Part shown: piece after piece, positions 18,669 to 27,412 of the stretch
Numbering within the stretch: position 1 is the first letter of the stretch
Layout of the letters: each line of letters opens with the position of its first letter
DNA from: Rhodovarius crocodyli
Lineage (GTDB): Bacteria > Pseudomonadota > Alphaproteobacteria > Acetobacterales > Acetobacteraceae
DNA: 64,000 nucleotides
Reading direction: 5' to 3'
Assembly (NCBI RefSeq): GCF_004005855.1
Contig: NZ_SACL01000004.1
Span: 310,001 to 374,000, forward strand
Notes under the pieces: model-generated
Told to the model about the DNA's origin: nothing
The model's input: the letters and a program-made list of their open reading frames with translations, nothing else
Databases searched by the model: none
Made by a program: the position numbers and the translations under genes

Positions 18669-19372
18669 ACGTTATACGGCCACTCCACCTTCAGCACATT
18701 CAGATAGTAGTTCTTCAGCGCCCCGGGTGAGCCCAGCAGCCGGTATTCACCCGTATCGGTGAACGCCACATAGCTGCGATGCCCGATGACGCCGTTGTTG
18801 CGGATGTTCTGGTAGATGGGGTTGTCCGTCTTCCAGTCGTCATTGGCGCCGTGTTCCAGCTTGATCGTCAGGCTGGCGTTGAAGCGCAGGAACAGCCGCT
18901 CGGCCTCGGGGTTCGTCCAGTTGGCGCTGTGGCCGGCGCCGTCGCGGGTGAACTCGATCTTCTCATAGCCATGGCCCTCGGCCGCGAAGACCGACATCAG
19001 GTCATAGTCGCCCACGATCAGCTCACCGTTGGAGCGCCGCACCACGTCATTGCCGACCTTGAGGCCCTGCTTGTCCTCCTCCGGCTTGCCGGTCACGCCG
19101 ATGCCCAGATTGCCGGCCCTGAGCGTGGAGACACCCGGGCAGCGCACGACCACCACGATGCGCCATTCCAGGCACACGGTGCGGAAGGTCGAGACATCCC
19201 CCGGCACGATGTTGGTCAGCCGGGCGATGTGATGGTCATAGGCCGAGACCGTCATGTCATCGGCATCGCGGATCAGCGTGTGATGCGTGATCCGCCCCAC
19301 GCTCGCGCGCTCCGAACCCTTGAGGCCGTTGGAGATCATGAAGCTGTCGTAGTGGATGGGGATGCGTGCCAT
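18665..19372 (-). CDS. Unknown protein with edema factor/CyaA/ExoY-like nucleotidyl cyclase motifs
   Basis: 235 residues, no signal peptide, no membrane segment. Motifs in the order seen in EF/CyaA/ExoY (class II) cyclases: a RCPGVSTLRAGNLGIGVTGK stretch (residues 77-96) resembling the lysine-bearing region before the GKSSDWGP block, VGDYDLMSV (D122, D124) resembling the metal-binding ADYDLFA, EHGANDDWKTDNP (H174, N184) resembling the NHG...DN block, and FTDTGEYRLL (204-213) resembling the strand that follows. Spacing is shorter than in the toxins. ATG at 19372 has an AGGGG site. If correct it would make a cyclic nucleotide; otherwise it is an uncharacterised protein. Confidence 0.5.
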   Translation of the reverse strand: MARIPIHYDSFMISNGLKGSERASVGRITHHTLIRDADDMTVSAYDHHIARLTNIVPGDVSTFRTVCLEWRIVVVVRCPGVSTLRAGNLGIGVTGKPEEDKQGLKVGNDVVRRSNGELIVGDYDLMSVFAAEGHGYEKIEFTRDGAGHSANWTNPEAERLFLRFNASLTIKLEHGANDDWKTDNPIYQNIRNNGVIGHRSYVAFTDTGEYRLLGSPGALKNYYLNVLKVEWPYNV

Positions 19373-19426
19373 GGCCCCTATGGCTAGCGAATGACGGCGG
19401 CGCAGCGCAATTGCGCAAATGAGGGA

Positions 19427-20830
19427 TCAGCCCGGGGGCAGCACCTTGCCCGGGTTCATGATGCCCGCCGGGTCCAGCGCGGCCTTGATGCGCCGCATCA
19501 GGGAAAGGGCCAGCGGGTTCTTGAAGCGGGTCATGCCCTTCAGCTTGGTGATGCCGATGCCGTGCTCGGCCGAGAAGCTGCCGCCGCGCTCCACCGCCAG
19601 CGCATTCACCCCCTCCGCGAAGCCGCCGGCGACGGCCAGCCACTGATCGCGCGGCATGTCATGCGGGCCGTGCAGGCTGATGTGGATGTTGCCGTCCCCC
19701 AGATGGCCCATGGCGCCCACGCGCATGCCCGGCCAGTTGGCCCCGGCGAAACCCAGCACCGCATCCAGGAAGTCCGGCACCACGGAGACGGGAACGGCCG
19801 TGTCGGTCGGCACGGCGGGGCCGGTGCTGCGCGATGCCTCGGGCGCGCTCTCGCGGATGCGCCAGATCATGGAGCGCGCCTGCTCGCTCTCGGCCAGCAT
19901 CACGTCGATCGCCTCCCCGGCCTCGATCCCTTCGGCGAGGGCCGCTTCCATCAGCTCACGCACCGGGGCCGAGGGGTGCGGCGATCCCGCCTCGATGATG
20001 ACGCACCAGGGGGTGGTCAGCGGCACGGGCAGGCGCAGGCCGGGCACATAGCCCACCGTCAGCTCCACCAGATGGCTGTCCATCAGCTCGAAGGCGACCA
20101 GATCCGCACCCGAATCCTGCATGCGCGCCAGCAGGCGCAGGGCATGGTGGGGGCTCGGCACGGACAGGAAGGCGGTCTCACGCGTGCGCAGCGCCGGGAA
20201 CAGCTTCAGGGACGCCCCGGTAATCAGCCCCAGCGTGCCCTCGGCGCCCAGATACAGGTGGCGCAGCGCATAGCCGGTGTTGTCCTTGCGGATGCGCCGC
20301 ATGTCGTCCAGCACGCGGCCGTCGGGCAGCACCACCTCCAGCCCCAGCACCAGGTCGCGGGCATTGCCGTAGCGGATGGTGTTGATGCCGCCGGCATTGG
20401 TGGACAGCGCGCCACCGATCTGCGCCGTGCCCTGCGCGCCGAAGCTGAGGGGGAAATACCGCCCGGCCTCACGCGCGGCCTCCTGCACGGCCTGGACGGT
20501 GATGCCGGCATCGACGGCGATGGACATGTCCAGCGGGTCCAGCAGGCGGATGCGGTTCATGCGCTCCATCGAGACGACCAGCACCGGAGCCTCTCCCGCC
20601 TGCGGGATCGCGGCCCCCGAGAGCCCGGTGCGGCCGCCATGCGGCACCACCCGCATGCCGTATTCGGCGGCCAGGCGCAGCACGCCGGCCGCCTGCTCCG
20701 TGGTGCCGGGGCGGACGACGGCGGCGGGCATGGCGCCCTGCTGGCCGCGCCAGTCCACCGCATGGGGCGCGATGTCCTGGGGCGCCGTCAGCACGTTGCC
20801 CGCGCCCAACAGCGACTTGAAACCGTCCAT
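19427..20830 (-). CDS. FAD-linked oxidase, GlcD/D-2-hydroxyglutarate dehydrogenase type
   Basis: 467 residues. The PCMH-type FAD domain is shown by VVPHGGRTGLSGAAIPQ and GTAQIGGALSTNAGGINTIR, and the C-terminal FAD-oxidase domain ends with SAEHGIGITKLKGMTRFKN. Such enzymes oxidise D-2-hydroxy acids (D-lactate, glycolate, D-2-hydroxyglutarate) and feed electrons to the chain. Exact substrate cannot be read from the sequence. It lies upstream of the cyclase-like gene on the same strand with a 54-base gap. Confidence 0.88.
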   Translation of the reverse strand: MDGFKSLLGAGNVLTAPQDIAPHAVDWRGQQGAMPAAVVRPGTTEQAAGVLRLAAEYGMRVVPHGGRTGLSGAAIPQAGEAPVLVVSMERMNRIRLLDPLDMSIAVDAGITVQAVQEAAREAGRYFPLSFGAQGTAQIGGALSTNAGGINTIRYGNARDLVLGLEVVLPDGRVLDDMRRIRKDNTGYALRHLYLGAEGTLGLITGASLKLFPALRTRETAFLSVPSPHHALRLLARMQDSGADLVAFELMDSHLVELTVGYVPGLRLPVPLTTPWCVIIEAGSPHPSAPVRELMEAALAEGIEAGEAIDVMLAESEQARSMIWRIRESAPEASRSTGPAVPTDTAVPVSVVPDFLDAVLGFAGANWPGMRVGAMGHLGDGNIHISLHGPHDMPRDQWLAVAGGFAEGVNALAVERGGSFSAEHGIGITKLKGMTRFKNPLALSLMRRIKAALDPAGIMNPGKVLPPG

Positions 20831-20891
20831 TGCTGCGTCTCCTCTTGGCCCGCATTGTTATGGACCGCGTCCGAGACACCAAGAGGCCCGC

Positions 20892-21335
20892 ATGAACGAG
20901 CTGTCGATTTCCCTGTTCTTCCCGGTGCCGCGCGCCAAGCTGTGGGAGGCCTACACACGGCACACCGCCCGCTGGTTCGCCCCCGCCCCGCTGACGACCG
21001 AGGTGCTGGAGATGGATGTGCGCCCGGGTGGGGCGATGCGCGCGGTGATGCGCATGCCCGATGGCCAGGAAATGCCGGTGGGCGGCGTGTTCCTGGAGGT
21101 GGTGGAAGGGAGCCGCCTGGTCAGCACCGATGCCTATGAGGCGGGCTGGAAGCCCTCGGCCAAGCCCTTCTTCACCGCCATCGTCACCTTCGAGGATGAG
21201 GGCGAGGGCACGCGCTATACCGCCCGCGCCCTGCATTGGCGTGAGGAGGACATGCAGGCCCATGCCGCCATGGGCTTCGAGCCGAGCTGGACCCAGGTGG
21301 CGCATCAGCTGGCGGCAGTGGCCGCCGCGCTGTGA
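20892..21335 (+). CDS. SRPBCC (AHSA1/START-like) domain protein
   Basis: 147 residues; a single AHSA1-like fold. Typical features are the start FFPVPRAKLWEAYTR, the RPGGAMRAVM strand, and the C-terminal helix GFEPSWTQVAHQLAAV. The ATG at 20892 was chosen because the longer open frame overlaps the divergent oxidase. Role unknown; members bind hydrophobic ligands or act as stress proteins. First of a rightward set with GMC oxidoreductase and acyl-CoA dehydrogenase. Confidence 0.82.
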   Translation: MNELSISLFFPVPRAKLWEAYTRHTARWFAPAPLTTEVLEMDVRPGGAMRAVMRMPDGQEMPVGGVFLEVVEGSRLVSTDAYEAGWKPSAKPFFTAIVTFEDEGEGTRYTARALHWREEDMQAHAAMGFEPSWTQVAHQLAAVAAAL

Positions 21336-21388
21336 CCGGTTGACCGCCGCGCCGTCTCCCGGAACCATAAGGGAAACGGGAGCGAAAC

Positions 21389-22972
21389 ATGGACACCGAC
21401 TTCATCGTGATCGGGGCCGGCTCGGCGGGATGCGCCGTGGCGGGAAGGCTGGCGGAAATTCCCGGCGCCTCGGTCACGCTGCTGGAGGCAGGCGGGCGCG
21501 ACACCAGCCCCTGGCTGCACATCCCCGTCGGCTACGCCAAGACCATGTATCACCCCACCATTTCCTGGGGCTTCTCCACCGAACCCGAGCCCGAGCTGCA
21601 CAACCGCCGCATTCCCTGGCCGCGCGGGCGCGTGGTGGGCGGCACCAGCGCGATCAACGGGCTGGTCTACCTCCGCGGCCAGGTGGAGGACTTCAACCAC
21701 TGGCGCCAGCTCGGCTGCGTCGGCTGGGGGTTCGAGGATGTGCTGCCCTTCTTCCGCAAGGCCGAGGACAATGAGCGCGGCGCGGACGAGATCCATGGCG
21801 CGGGCGGCCCGCTCGGCGTCAGTGACCTACGCGACAGCAACCCGATCTCGGCCGCCTTCATCGAGGCAGCTGTCGAGATCGGCCTGCCCCGCACCAATGA
21901 CTTCAACGGCATCGTCCAGGAAGGCGCCGGCTGGTACCAGACCACCACGCGGCACGGCCGGCGCTGCTCGGCCTATACCGCCTATCTGCGGCCGCGCCCG
22001 CACAATGTGCGGGTCGAGACCGGCGCCCAGACCCGCCGCCTGCTGTTCGAGGGCAGCCGCTGCGTCGGTGTCGAATACAGCCAGGATGGCGAGGTGCATC
22101 AGCTGCGCGCCCGGCGCGAGGTGATCCTCTCCGGCGGCGCCATCCATTCCCCGCAGATCCTGATGCTGTCGGGCATCGGAGAGGCCGGGCACCTGCAATC
22201 CCACGGCATCTCGGTGCTGAAGGACGTGCCCAATGTGGGGCGCAACCTACAGGACCATTTCCAGGCACGCCTGCTGTTCCGCGCCACCCAGCCCGTGACG
22301 CTGAACGACGTGCTGGCCAGCCGCTGGGGGCAATTTAAGGCGGGGCTTGAGTATCTGCGCCACCGCACTGGCCCGCTGACCTACGCCGCCGCCACCTCAG
22401 GCCTGTTCGCGAAGGTGCTGCCGCAATCGGCAACGCCCGACGTGCAGTTCCACTTCATCCCCTTCAGCGCGGAGAAGATGAGCGACGGGCTGCACAAATT
22501 CCCGGGCTTCACCATGAGCGTCTGCCAGCTGCGCCCCGAAAGCCGCGGCACCGTGACGCTGGCGAGCGGCCGGGTGGAGGACGCGCCGCTGATCCAGGCC
22601 AATTACCTGACCGCGCAGCTGGACCGCGACTGCATGGTGGCGGGCCTGCAGCTTGGCCGCCGCCTGGCCGCGACCGACGCCATGCGCCCCTGGATCGTGG
22701 AGGAATTCCTGCCCGGCCCCGCCCATGCGCCCGACGACGCCGGCCTGCTGGAGTTCTGCCGCCAGCACGGCAACACCATCTACCACCCCTCCGGCACCTG
22801 CCGCATGGGGGAGGATGAGGGCGCCGTGGTCGACAGCCAGCTGCGGGTGCGCGGCATCGAGGGGCTGCGCGTGGCTGATGCCTCCATCATGCCGACCGTG
22901 CTATCGGGAAACACCAATGCCGGCTCCATCATGATCGGCGAGAAATGCGCGGCGATGATCAAGGCTGCCTGA
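21389..22972 (+). CDS. GMC-family flavin alcohol dehydrogenase
   Basis: 527 residues of the choline dehydrogenase-like glucose-methanol-choline family. FAD is bound by FIVIGAGSAGCAVAGRLAE; RGRVVGGTSAINGLVYLRG is the first GMC signature; the catalytic His lies in YHPSGTCRMGEDEGA near the C-terminus and the closing GNTNAGSIMIGEKCA block is present. No signal peptide. Oxidises an alcohol to the aldehyde; substrate unknown. Nine bases separate it from the acyl-CoA dehydrogenase gene. Confidence 0.9.
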   Translation: MDTDFIVIGAGSAGCAVAGRLAEIPGASVTLLEAGGRDTSPWLHIPVGYAKTMYHPTISWGFSTEPEPELHNRRIPWPRGRVVGGTSAINGLVYLRGQVEDFNHWRQLGCVGWGFEDVLPFFRKAEDNERGADEIHGAGGPLGVSDLRDSNPISAAFIEAAVEIGLPRTNDFNGIVQEGAGWYQTTTRHGRRCSAYTAYLRPRPHNVRVETGAQTRRLLFEGSRCVGVEYSQDGEVHQLRARREVILSGGAIHSPQILMLSGIGEAGHLQSHGISVLKDVPNVGRNLQDHFQARLLFRATQPVTLNDVLASRWGQFKAGLEYLRHRTGPLTYAAATSGLFAKVLPQSATPDVQFHFIPFSAEKMSDGLHKFPGFTMSVCQLRPESRGTVTLASGRVEDAPLIQANYLTAQLDRDCMVAGLQLGRRLAATDAMRPWIVEEFLPGPAHAPDDAGLLEFCRQHGNTIYHPSGTCRMGEDEGAVVDSQLRVRGIEGLRVADASIMPTVLSGNTNAGSIMIGEKCAAMIKAA

Positions 22973-22981
22973 GGGAACATC

Positions 22982-24148
22982 ATGGATTTCGAACTGTCAG
23001 ACGACCAGCAGGCGATCCGCGACGGCGTGGCCGCGCTGTGCCAACGTTTTAACGACGCCTATTGGCTGGAGCGGGAGGAGACCCACAGCTTCCCGCAGGA
23101 TTTCTACGCCGCCGTGGCCGAGGCCGGGTTCCTGGGCATTTGCATCCCCGAGGAATACGGCGGCAGCGGGCTCGGCATCACCGAGGCCGCGCTGATGATG
23201 GAGGCGATCGCGGCCTCCGGCGCCGGCATGTCCGGGGCATCCGCCGTGCACATGAACATCTTCGGGCTGAACCCGGTGGTGGTGTTCGGCACCGAGGAAC
23301 AGAAGGCCCGCTTCCTGCCGCCGCTGGTGGCCGGCCGCGAAAAGGCCTGCTTTGGCGTAACCGAGCCCACCACGGGCCTCGACACCACCAAGCTCAAGAC
23401 CCGCGCGGAGCGGCGCGGCGACAAGTACATCGTGAACGGCCAGAAGGTCTGGATCAGCACCGCGCAGGTGGCCGACCGCATCCTGCTGCTGGCCCGCACC
23501 ACGCCGCTCGACCAGTGCCGCAAGCCCACCGAAGGGCTGTCGCTGTTCTATACCGCGCTGGACCGCACCCGTGCCTCGGTGCGGGAGATCCCGAAGATGG
23601 GCCGCGCCGCCGTCGATTCGAACGAGATCTTCTTCGAGGATTACGAGATCCCCGCCGAGGACCGCATCGGCGAGGAAGGCCAGGGTTTCCGCATGATCCT
23701 GCACGGGCTGAACCCCGAGCGCGTGCTGATCGCCGCCGAGGCCGTGGGCATCGGCCGCGCGGCGCTGGCACGGGCCACCGAATACGCCAAGGACCGCCAG
23801 GTGTTCGGCCGCCCGATCGGCCAGAACCAGGGCATCCAGCATCCGCTGGCCCAGGATTGGATGGCGTTGGAGGCCGCCTGGCTGATGGTGCTGAAGGCCG
23901 GCAGCCGCTACGACCGGGGCCTCGAATGCGGCGCCGAGGCGAACTCCGCCAAGTTCCTGGCCGCCGAGGCCGGGCTGAAGGCCTGCCAGAACGCGGTTAT
24001 GACCCATGGCGGCTTCGGCTATGCCCGCGAATACCATGTGGAGCGGCTGCTTCGCGAAGCGCATATCCCGTGGATCGCGCCGGTCAGCCCCAACCTGATT
24101 TCCTGTTTTATTGCGGAGAAAGTGTTGGGGCTGCCAAAAAGTTATTAA
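22982..24148 (+). CDS. Acyl-CoA dehydrogenase
   Basis: 388 residues. Domains in order: N-terminal helices (FELSDDQQAIRDGVAALCQR), middle beta domain (CFGVTEPTTGLDTTKLKT), and C-terminal helices with DRQVFGRPIGQNQGIQHPL and THGGFGYAREYHVERLLREA. FAD enzyme that introduces an alpha-beta double bond in an acyl-CoA. Paired with the GMC gene, which suggests breakdown of an alcohol-derived acid, but no CoA ligase or transferase is adjacent. Confidence 0.92.
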   Translation: MDFELSDDQQAIRDGVAALCQRFNDAYWLEREETHSFPQDFYAAVAEAGFLGICIPEEYGGSGLGITEAALMMEAIAASGAGMSGASAVHMNIFGLNPVVVFGTEEQKARFLPPLVAGREKACFGVTEPTTGLDTTKLKTRAERRGDKYIVNGQKVWISTAQVADRILLLARTTPLDQCRKPTEGLSLFYTALDRTRASVREIPKMGRAAVDSNEIFFEDYEIPAEDRIGEEGQGFRMILHGLNPERVLIAAEAVGIGRAALARATEYAKDRQVFGRPIGQNQGIQHPLAQDWMALEAAWLMVLKAGSRYDRGLECGAEANSAKFLAAEAGLKACQNAVMTHGGFGYAREYHVERLLREAHIPWIAPVSPNLISCFIAEKVLGLPKSY

Positions 24149-24160
24149 GTAAGAAATAAC

Positions 24161-24257
24161 GTTCTTTTTTAGTAAAAAAGAACCAAAAAACTTTTGGAAG
24201 TTTTGGGCGCGCTAGAATCGAAAAGTCTTTTTGCTTCTTTTTCTTCAGAAAAAGAAG
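24161..24257. repeat. AT-rich cluster of three perfect hairpins
   Basis: Unlike the surrounding GC-rich DNA, this gap holds three inverted repeats: GTTCTTTTTT-AGT-AAAAAAGAAC (24161-24183), CCAAAA-AAC-TTTTGG (24183-24197), and CTTCTTTTTC-TTCA-GAAAAAGAAG (24234-24257), with the GC-containing link GGGCGCGCTAGAATCG between. It sits between the convergent ends of the acyl-CoA dehydrogenase and cupin genes, so it could end transcription both ways. The composition suggests a recurrent intergenic element rather than a simple terminator. Confidence 0.65.
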
Positions 24258-24270
24258 ATCTTCTACCCGC

Positions 24271-24699
24271 TCACCCGTGAGTGCTGCCCTGACGGGTCAG
24301 CACCGCCATATCCTCGGCATCCAGTTCCACCGGGATGCCGTTGCGGATCAGGGCTGCGAAGTCCTCGTCCGGCACCATCAGGGTCAGGCAATACAGCTTG
24401 CCTGGCCCGGGGTTCTCCACGATGTGCTCCAGGCCCGGGGGCAACATGAAGCAGTCGCCGGGACCGATCTCGGCGCTGGTGTCGCCAGCGCGGGCGATGC
24501 CGCGGCCGGCCAGCACGAAGAAGGCCTCCTGCGCCTTCTGGTGCACATTGGGCGGCGTGGCGCCGCCGGGGGTAAAGATCTCCACCACCCAGGTGAAGCC
24601 CGCGCCATCCGCGATCGGGTCCAGCAGGCAGGCGAAGTAATTGGTATCCCGGGGTGAGATGCGGAATGCCTTGAGTTCACCCGCGCGTTTCAGCAGCAT
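24271..24699 (-). CDS. Cupin domain protein
   Basis: 142 residues with one cupin barrel: motif 1 is around PPNVHQKAQEAFFVLAGRG and motif 2 around GDCFMLPPGLEHIVENPG. Likely binds a metal; role unknown. The start at 24699 is set by the ribosome site: AGGAGG (24706-24711) is six bases before this ATG and touches the alternative ATG at 24705, which is therefore too close. Confidence 0.83.
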   Translation of the reverse strand: MLLKRAGELKAFRISPRDTNYFACLLDPIADGAGFTWVVEIFTPGGATPPNVHQKAQEAFFVLAGRGIARAGDTSAEIGPGDCFMLPPGLEHIVENPGPGKLYCLTLMVPDEDFAALIRNGIPVELDAEDMAVLTRQGSTHG

Positions 24700-24809
24700 G
24701 CGCATCCTCCTGAACAACCGGATGTTCCGGCTTGCGGGGACCACTCGCAATCGGGCATGAGAGTTCTTACATAACGTCCATCTTCATAACGACCTGGAGT
24801 CAGTCACCC

Positions 24810-25775
24810 ATGCGTTCCCCTGCCCGTTTCGTGGCCATCGCCGCAGCGGCCCTGCTTGCGCTCGCGCCTGCCCTGGCCGATGCCCGGCCGGGCGGCGGTT
24901 CGTCCTCCGGCAGCCGCGGCAGCCGCACCTTCATGGCGCCGCCCTCGACGAACACCGCGCCCCGCACCGCGCCCACCTTCGACCGCACGCAGCAGACGCC
25001 CACGCGGCCCGACATGGCGCCCTCCGCGCAGCGCCCGATGCCGGGCGCGGCCCAGCCGGCGCGCCAGGGCTTCTTCCAGCGCAACCCGTTCATGGGCGGC
25101 CTGATGGCCGGCATGCTGGGTGCGGGCATCTTCGGCCTGCTGGCCGGCGGCGGCTTCTTCAGCGGCCTGGGCAGCCTGGCCGGCATCCTGGGCTTCCTGC
25201 TGCAGATCGGCCTGATCATCGGCCTGGTGATGGTGCTGCGCATGATCTTCATGCGCCGCCAGCAGCCCGCCATGGCCGGCGGCATGCCGCGTGAGGCGAT
25301 GCAGCCCGAGCAGCGCGCCCATTTCGGCGGCGGCGGTGCCGCCCCGCGCCGCGGCAACCCCGATGAGATCGGCATCAGCGCGCAGGACCAGATGAGCTTC
25401 GGCAACACGCTGGTCGAGGTGAACCGCGCCTGGTCCGCCCAGGACATGGCCGCGCTGCAGCGCATCGCGACGCCCGAGATGGTGCAGTATTTCCGCGACG
25501 ACTACGCGGCCCTCGCCGCCCGCGGCTGGCGGAATGAGACGAGCGACGTCCGCCTCGAACAGGGCGACGTGGCCGAGGCCTGGCGCGAGAATGCGCGCGA
25601 GTACTGCACGGTGGCCATGCGCTTCAGCATGATCGACGTGACGCGCCGCCTCTCCGACGGCGCGGTGGTCGAGGGCGATCCCACCCGCCGCACCACCGCG
25701 ACGGAGCTCTGGACCTTCGTGCGCGTGCAGGGCGGCCCCTGGATGCTGTCGGCGATCCAGCAGCCGGGCGCTTGA
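24810..25775 (+). CDS. Tim44-like domain membrane protein
   Basis: 321 residues. A signal sequence (FVAIAAAALLALAPALADA) is followed by a Ser/Pro/Thr-rich low-complexity linker, a Gly-rich hydrophobic pair at about 97-148 (MAGMLGAGIFGLLAGGGFF then ILGFLLQIGLIIGLVMVL), and a C-terminal Tim44/TIM-barrel-like NTF2 fold from about 190 (FGNTLVEVNRAWSAQDMAAL). Arrangement matches bacterial Tim44-like proteins of unknown function. The ATG at 24810 gives the signal peptide directly; codons before it are unlikely. Confidence 0.82.
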   Translation: MRSPARFVAIAAAALLALAPALADARPGGGSSSGSRGSRTFMAPPSTNTAPRTAPTFDRTQQTPTRPDMAPSAQRPMPGAAQPARQGFFQRNPFMGGLMAGMLGAGIFGLLAGGGFFSGLGSLAGILGFLLQIGLIIGLVMVLRMIFMRRQQPAMAGGMPREAMQPEQRAHFGGGGAAPRRGNPDEIGISAQDQMSFGNTLVEVNRAWSAQDMAALQRIATPEMVQYFRDDYAALAARGWRNETSDVRLEQGDVAEAWRENAREYCTVAMRFSMIDVTRRLSDGAVVEGDPTRRTTATELWTFVRVQGGPWMLSAIQQPGA

Positions 25776-25807
25776 CCGCCCGGCCCTGACGGGGCGAGGC
25801 TGCGGGC

Positions 25808-27121
25808 ATGAGCCCGCTCGACCACGCCTCGCCCGTCAACTCCACCCTCGATGAGGCGCTTGCCGACGCCCATGCGCGCTACAGCGCGGCCCGGCCGAAA
25901 AGCGCCGAGATCCACACCAGGGCAAGGGAGCACCTGCCGGGCGGCAACACCCGGTCGGTGCTGTTCTACACCCCCTTCCCCACCGCCATGGCGCGGGGCG
26001 AAGGCGCCAGGCTGTGGGATGTGGACGGGCGCGAATACACGGACCTGCTGGGCGAATACACCGCCGGCCTGTTCGGCCATTCCGAGAAGCGCATCCTGGA
26101 TGCGGTGAAGATGGCCCTCGACAACGGCATCAACCTGGCTTCCGTCGGCGTGGCCGAGGGGCAGCTCGCGGCCATTCTCTGCGGCCGTTTCCCCTCGCTC
26201 GACATGGTACGCTTCACCAACAGCGGCACCGAGGCCAACATGATGGCGCTGGCCGGCGCGCGGGGCTTCACGGGCCTGTCGGATGTGATGGTCGCGCGCG
26301 GCGGCTACCATGGCGGCGTCATGACCTTCGGCAGCGAGAAGAACGCGGTGAACGTGCCGCTGCCGCTGCACTTCATGGACTACAACGACGCCGAGGGCGC
26401 GGCGGCCAGCATCCGCGCGCTGAAGGGCAGGCTGGGTGCGGTGCTGGTCGAGCCCATGCTGGGCTCGGGCGGCTGCATCCCGGCCAGCCGCGCGTTCCTG
26501 GCGGCGCTGCGCGAGGCCTGCACCGAAACCGGCGCCCTGCTGATCTTCGACGAGGTGATGACCTCCCGCCACTCCGAGGGCGGGCTGCAGAAGCTGCACG
26601 GCATCACGCCGGACCTGACGACGCTGGGCAAGTATGTGGCGGGCGGCATGAGCTTCGGCGCCTTCGGCGGCCGGGCGGACATCATGGGCGTGTTCGACGG
26701 CCACAAGCCCGGCACGCTGCCGCATGCCGGCACCTTCAACAACAATGTCTGGTCGATGGCGGCCGGCAACGTCGCGATGGGCGAGATCTTCAAGGGCGAG
26801 GCCGTGACCGCCCTGCATGCGCGCGGAGAGAAGCTGCGCGCGGCCCTCAACGCCGCCTGCGCCGGGCTGCCGATGCAATTCACCGGCATCGGCAGCATGA
26901 TGTGCGTGCATTTCCGCAGCGGCGACATCATCCGCCCCTACAAGGCGGAACCGTCCGAGGAGAAGCTGCGCGAGCTGTTCTTCTTCGACATGCTGGAGGC
27001 GGGCTTCTACCTCGCCCGTCGCGGCATGGCCGCTCTCAGCCTGCCCGTTACGGACGAGGATTGCGAGCGCTTCGCCTCGGCCGTGACGGAGTTCGTGGCG
27101 CTCCGCCGGCCGCTTTTCTAG
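25808..27121 (+). CDS. Class III aminotransferase, glutamate-1-semialdehyde aminomutase-like
   Basis: 437 residues, PLP enzyme. LPGGNTRSVLFYTPFP begins the fold, FTNSGTEANMMALAGARGFTG binds the cofactor phosphate, LLIFDEVMTSRHSEGG carries the pyridine-contacting Asp, and the Schiff-base Lys is in LTTLGKYVAGGMSFGAFGG. It resembles HemL but the N-terminus differs, and the isolated context argues against haem synthesis. Probably a transaminase or aminomutase acting on a small amino acid. Its TAG stop overlaps that of the next gene at CTAG. Confidence 0.87.
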   Translation: MSPLDHASPVNSTLDEALADAHARYSAARPKSAEIHTRAREHLPGGNTRSVLFYTPFPTAMARGEGARLWDVDGREYTDLLGEYTAGLFGHSEKRILDAVKMALDNGINLASVGVAEGQLAAILCGRFPSLDMVRFTNSGTEANMMALAGARGFTGLSDVMVARGGYHGGVMTFGSEKNAVNVPLPLHFMDYNDAEGAAASIRALKGRLGAVLVEPMLGSGGCIPASRAFLAALREACTETGALLIFDEVMTSRHSEGGLQKLHGITPDLTTLGKYVAGGMSFGAFGGRADIMGVFDGHKPGTLPHAGTFNNNVWSMAAGNVAMGEIFKGEAVTALHARGEKLRAALNAACAGLPMQFTGIGSMMCVHFRSGDIIRPYKAEPSEEKLRELFFFDMLEAGFYLARRGMAALSLPVTDEDCERFASAVTEFVALRRPLF

Positions 27122-27288
27122 CCGAAGGCGAGCGCCACGATCGACACCGCCACCAGCAGGGAAGACACAGCGGCGAAGAGCAGCCACAGGATTTCCCGCT
27201 CCTCCTGACGGTGTTGGTCCATACGCGCTGCGTGACCACGGTTGTTGACGTGCCGGGCGATGGCAAGTGCACGCGGATCAGGCTGCAT
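27118..27288 (-). CDS. Small single-span membrane protein
   Basis: 56 residues starting MQPDPRALAIARHV, with a charged N-terminal half (DQHRQEEREIL) and one C-terminal transmembrane helix (LLFAAVSSLLVAVSIVALAF). The ATG at 27288 has a GAGGAGG-type ribosome site. No known family recognised. Convergent overlap with the aminotransferase at the stop codons. Confidence 0.62.
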   Translation of the reverse strand: MQPDPRALAIARHVNNRGHAARMDQHRQEEREILWLLFAAVSSLLVAVSIVALAFG

Positions 27289-27412
27289 GGTGGCCTCCTC
27301 CAGTGACGTTGCGACAGGATAACTTGTGGTTGCAATGCAACAGAACCGGCCTTCGCAGGCAATCGCCAAGATGGATGCCCGCGACTACACGATTTCGCGA
27401 GCAGTCGCGGTA

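Noticed and set aside
16436-18730. 764-codon plus-strand frame across the amidase and beta-lactamase-fold genes
   Set aside because: Covers two well-supported genes on opposite strands in the wrong frame; no motifs.
24161-24257. Insertion sequence ends
   Set aside because: Inverted repeats are close hairpins without a transposase gene or target duplication.
25808-27121. hemL, glutamate-1-semialdehyde aminomutase proper
   Set aside because: Motifs fit the wider class III family, but alphaproteobacteria usually make aminolevulinate by HemA from glycine, and no haem genes are adjacent.
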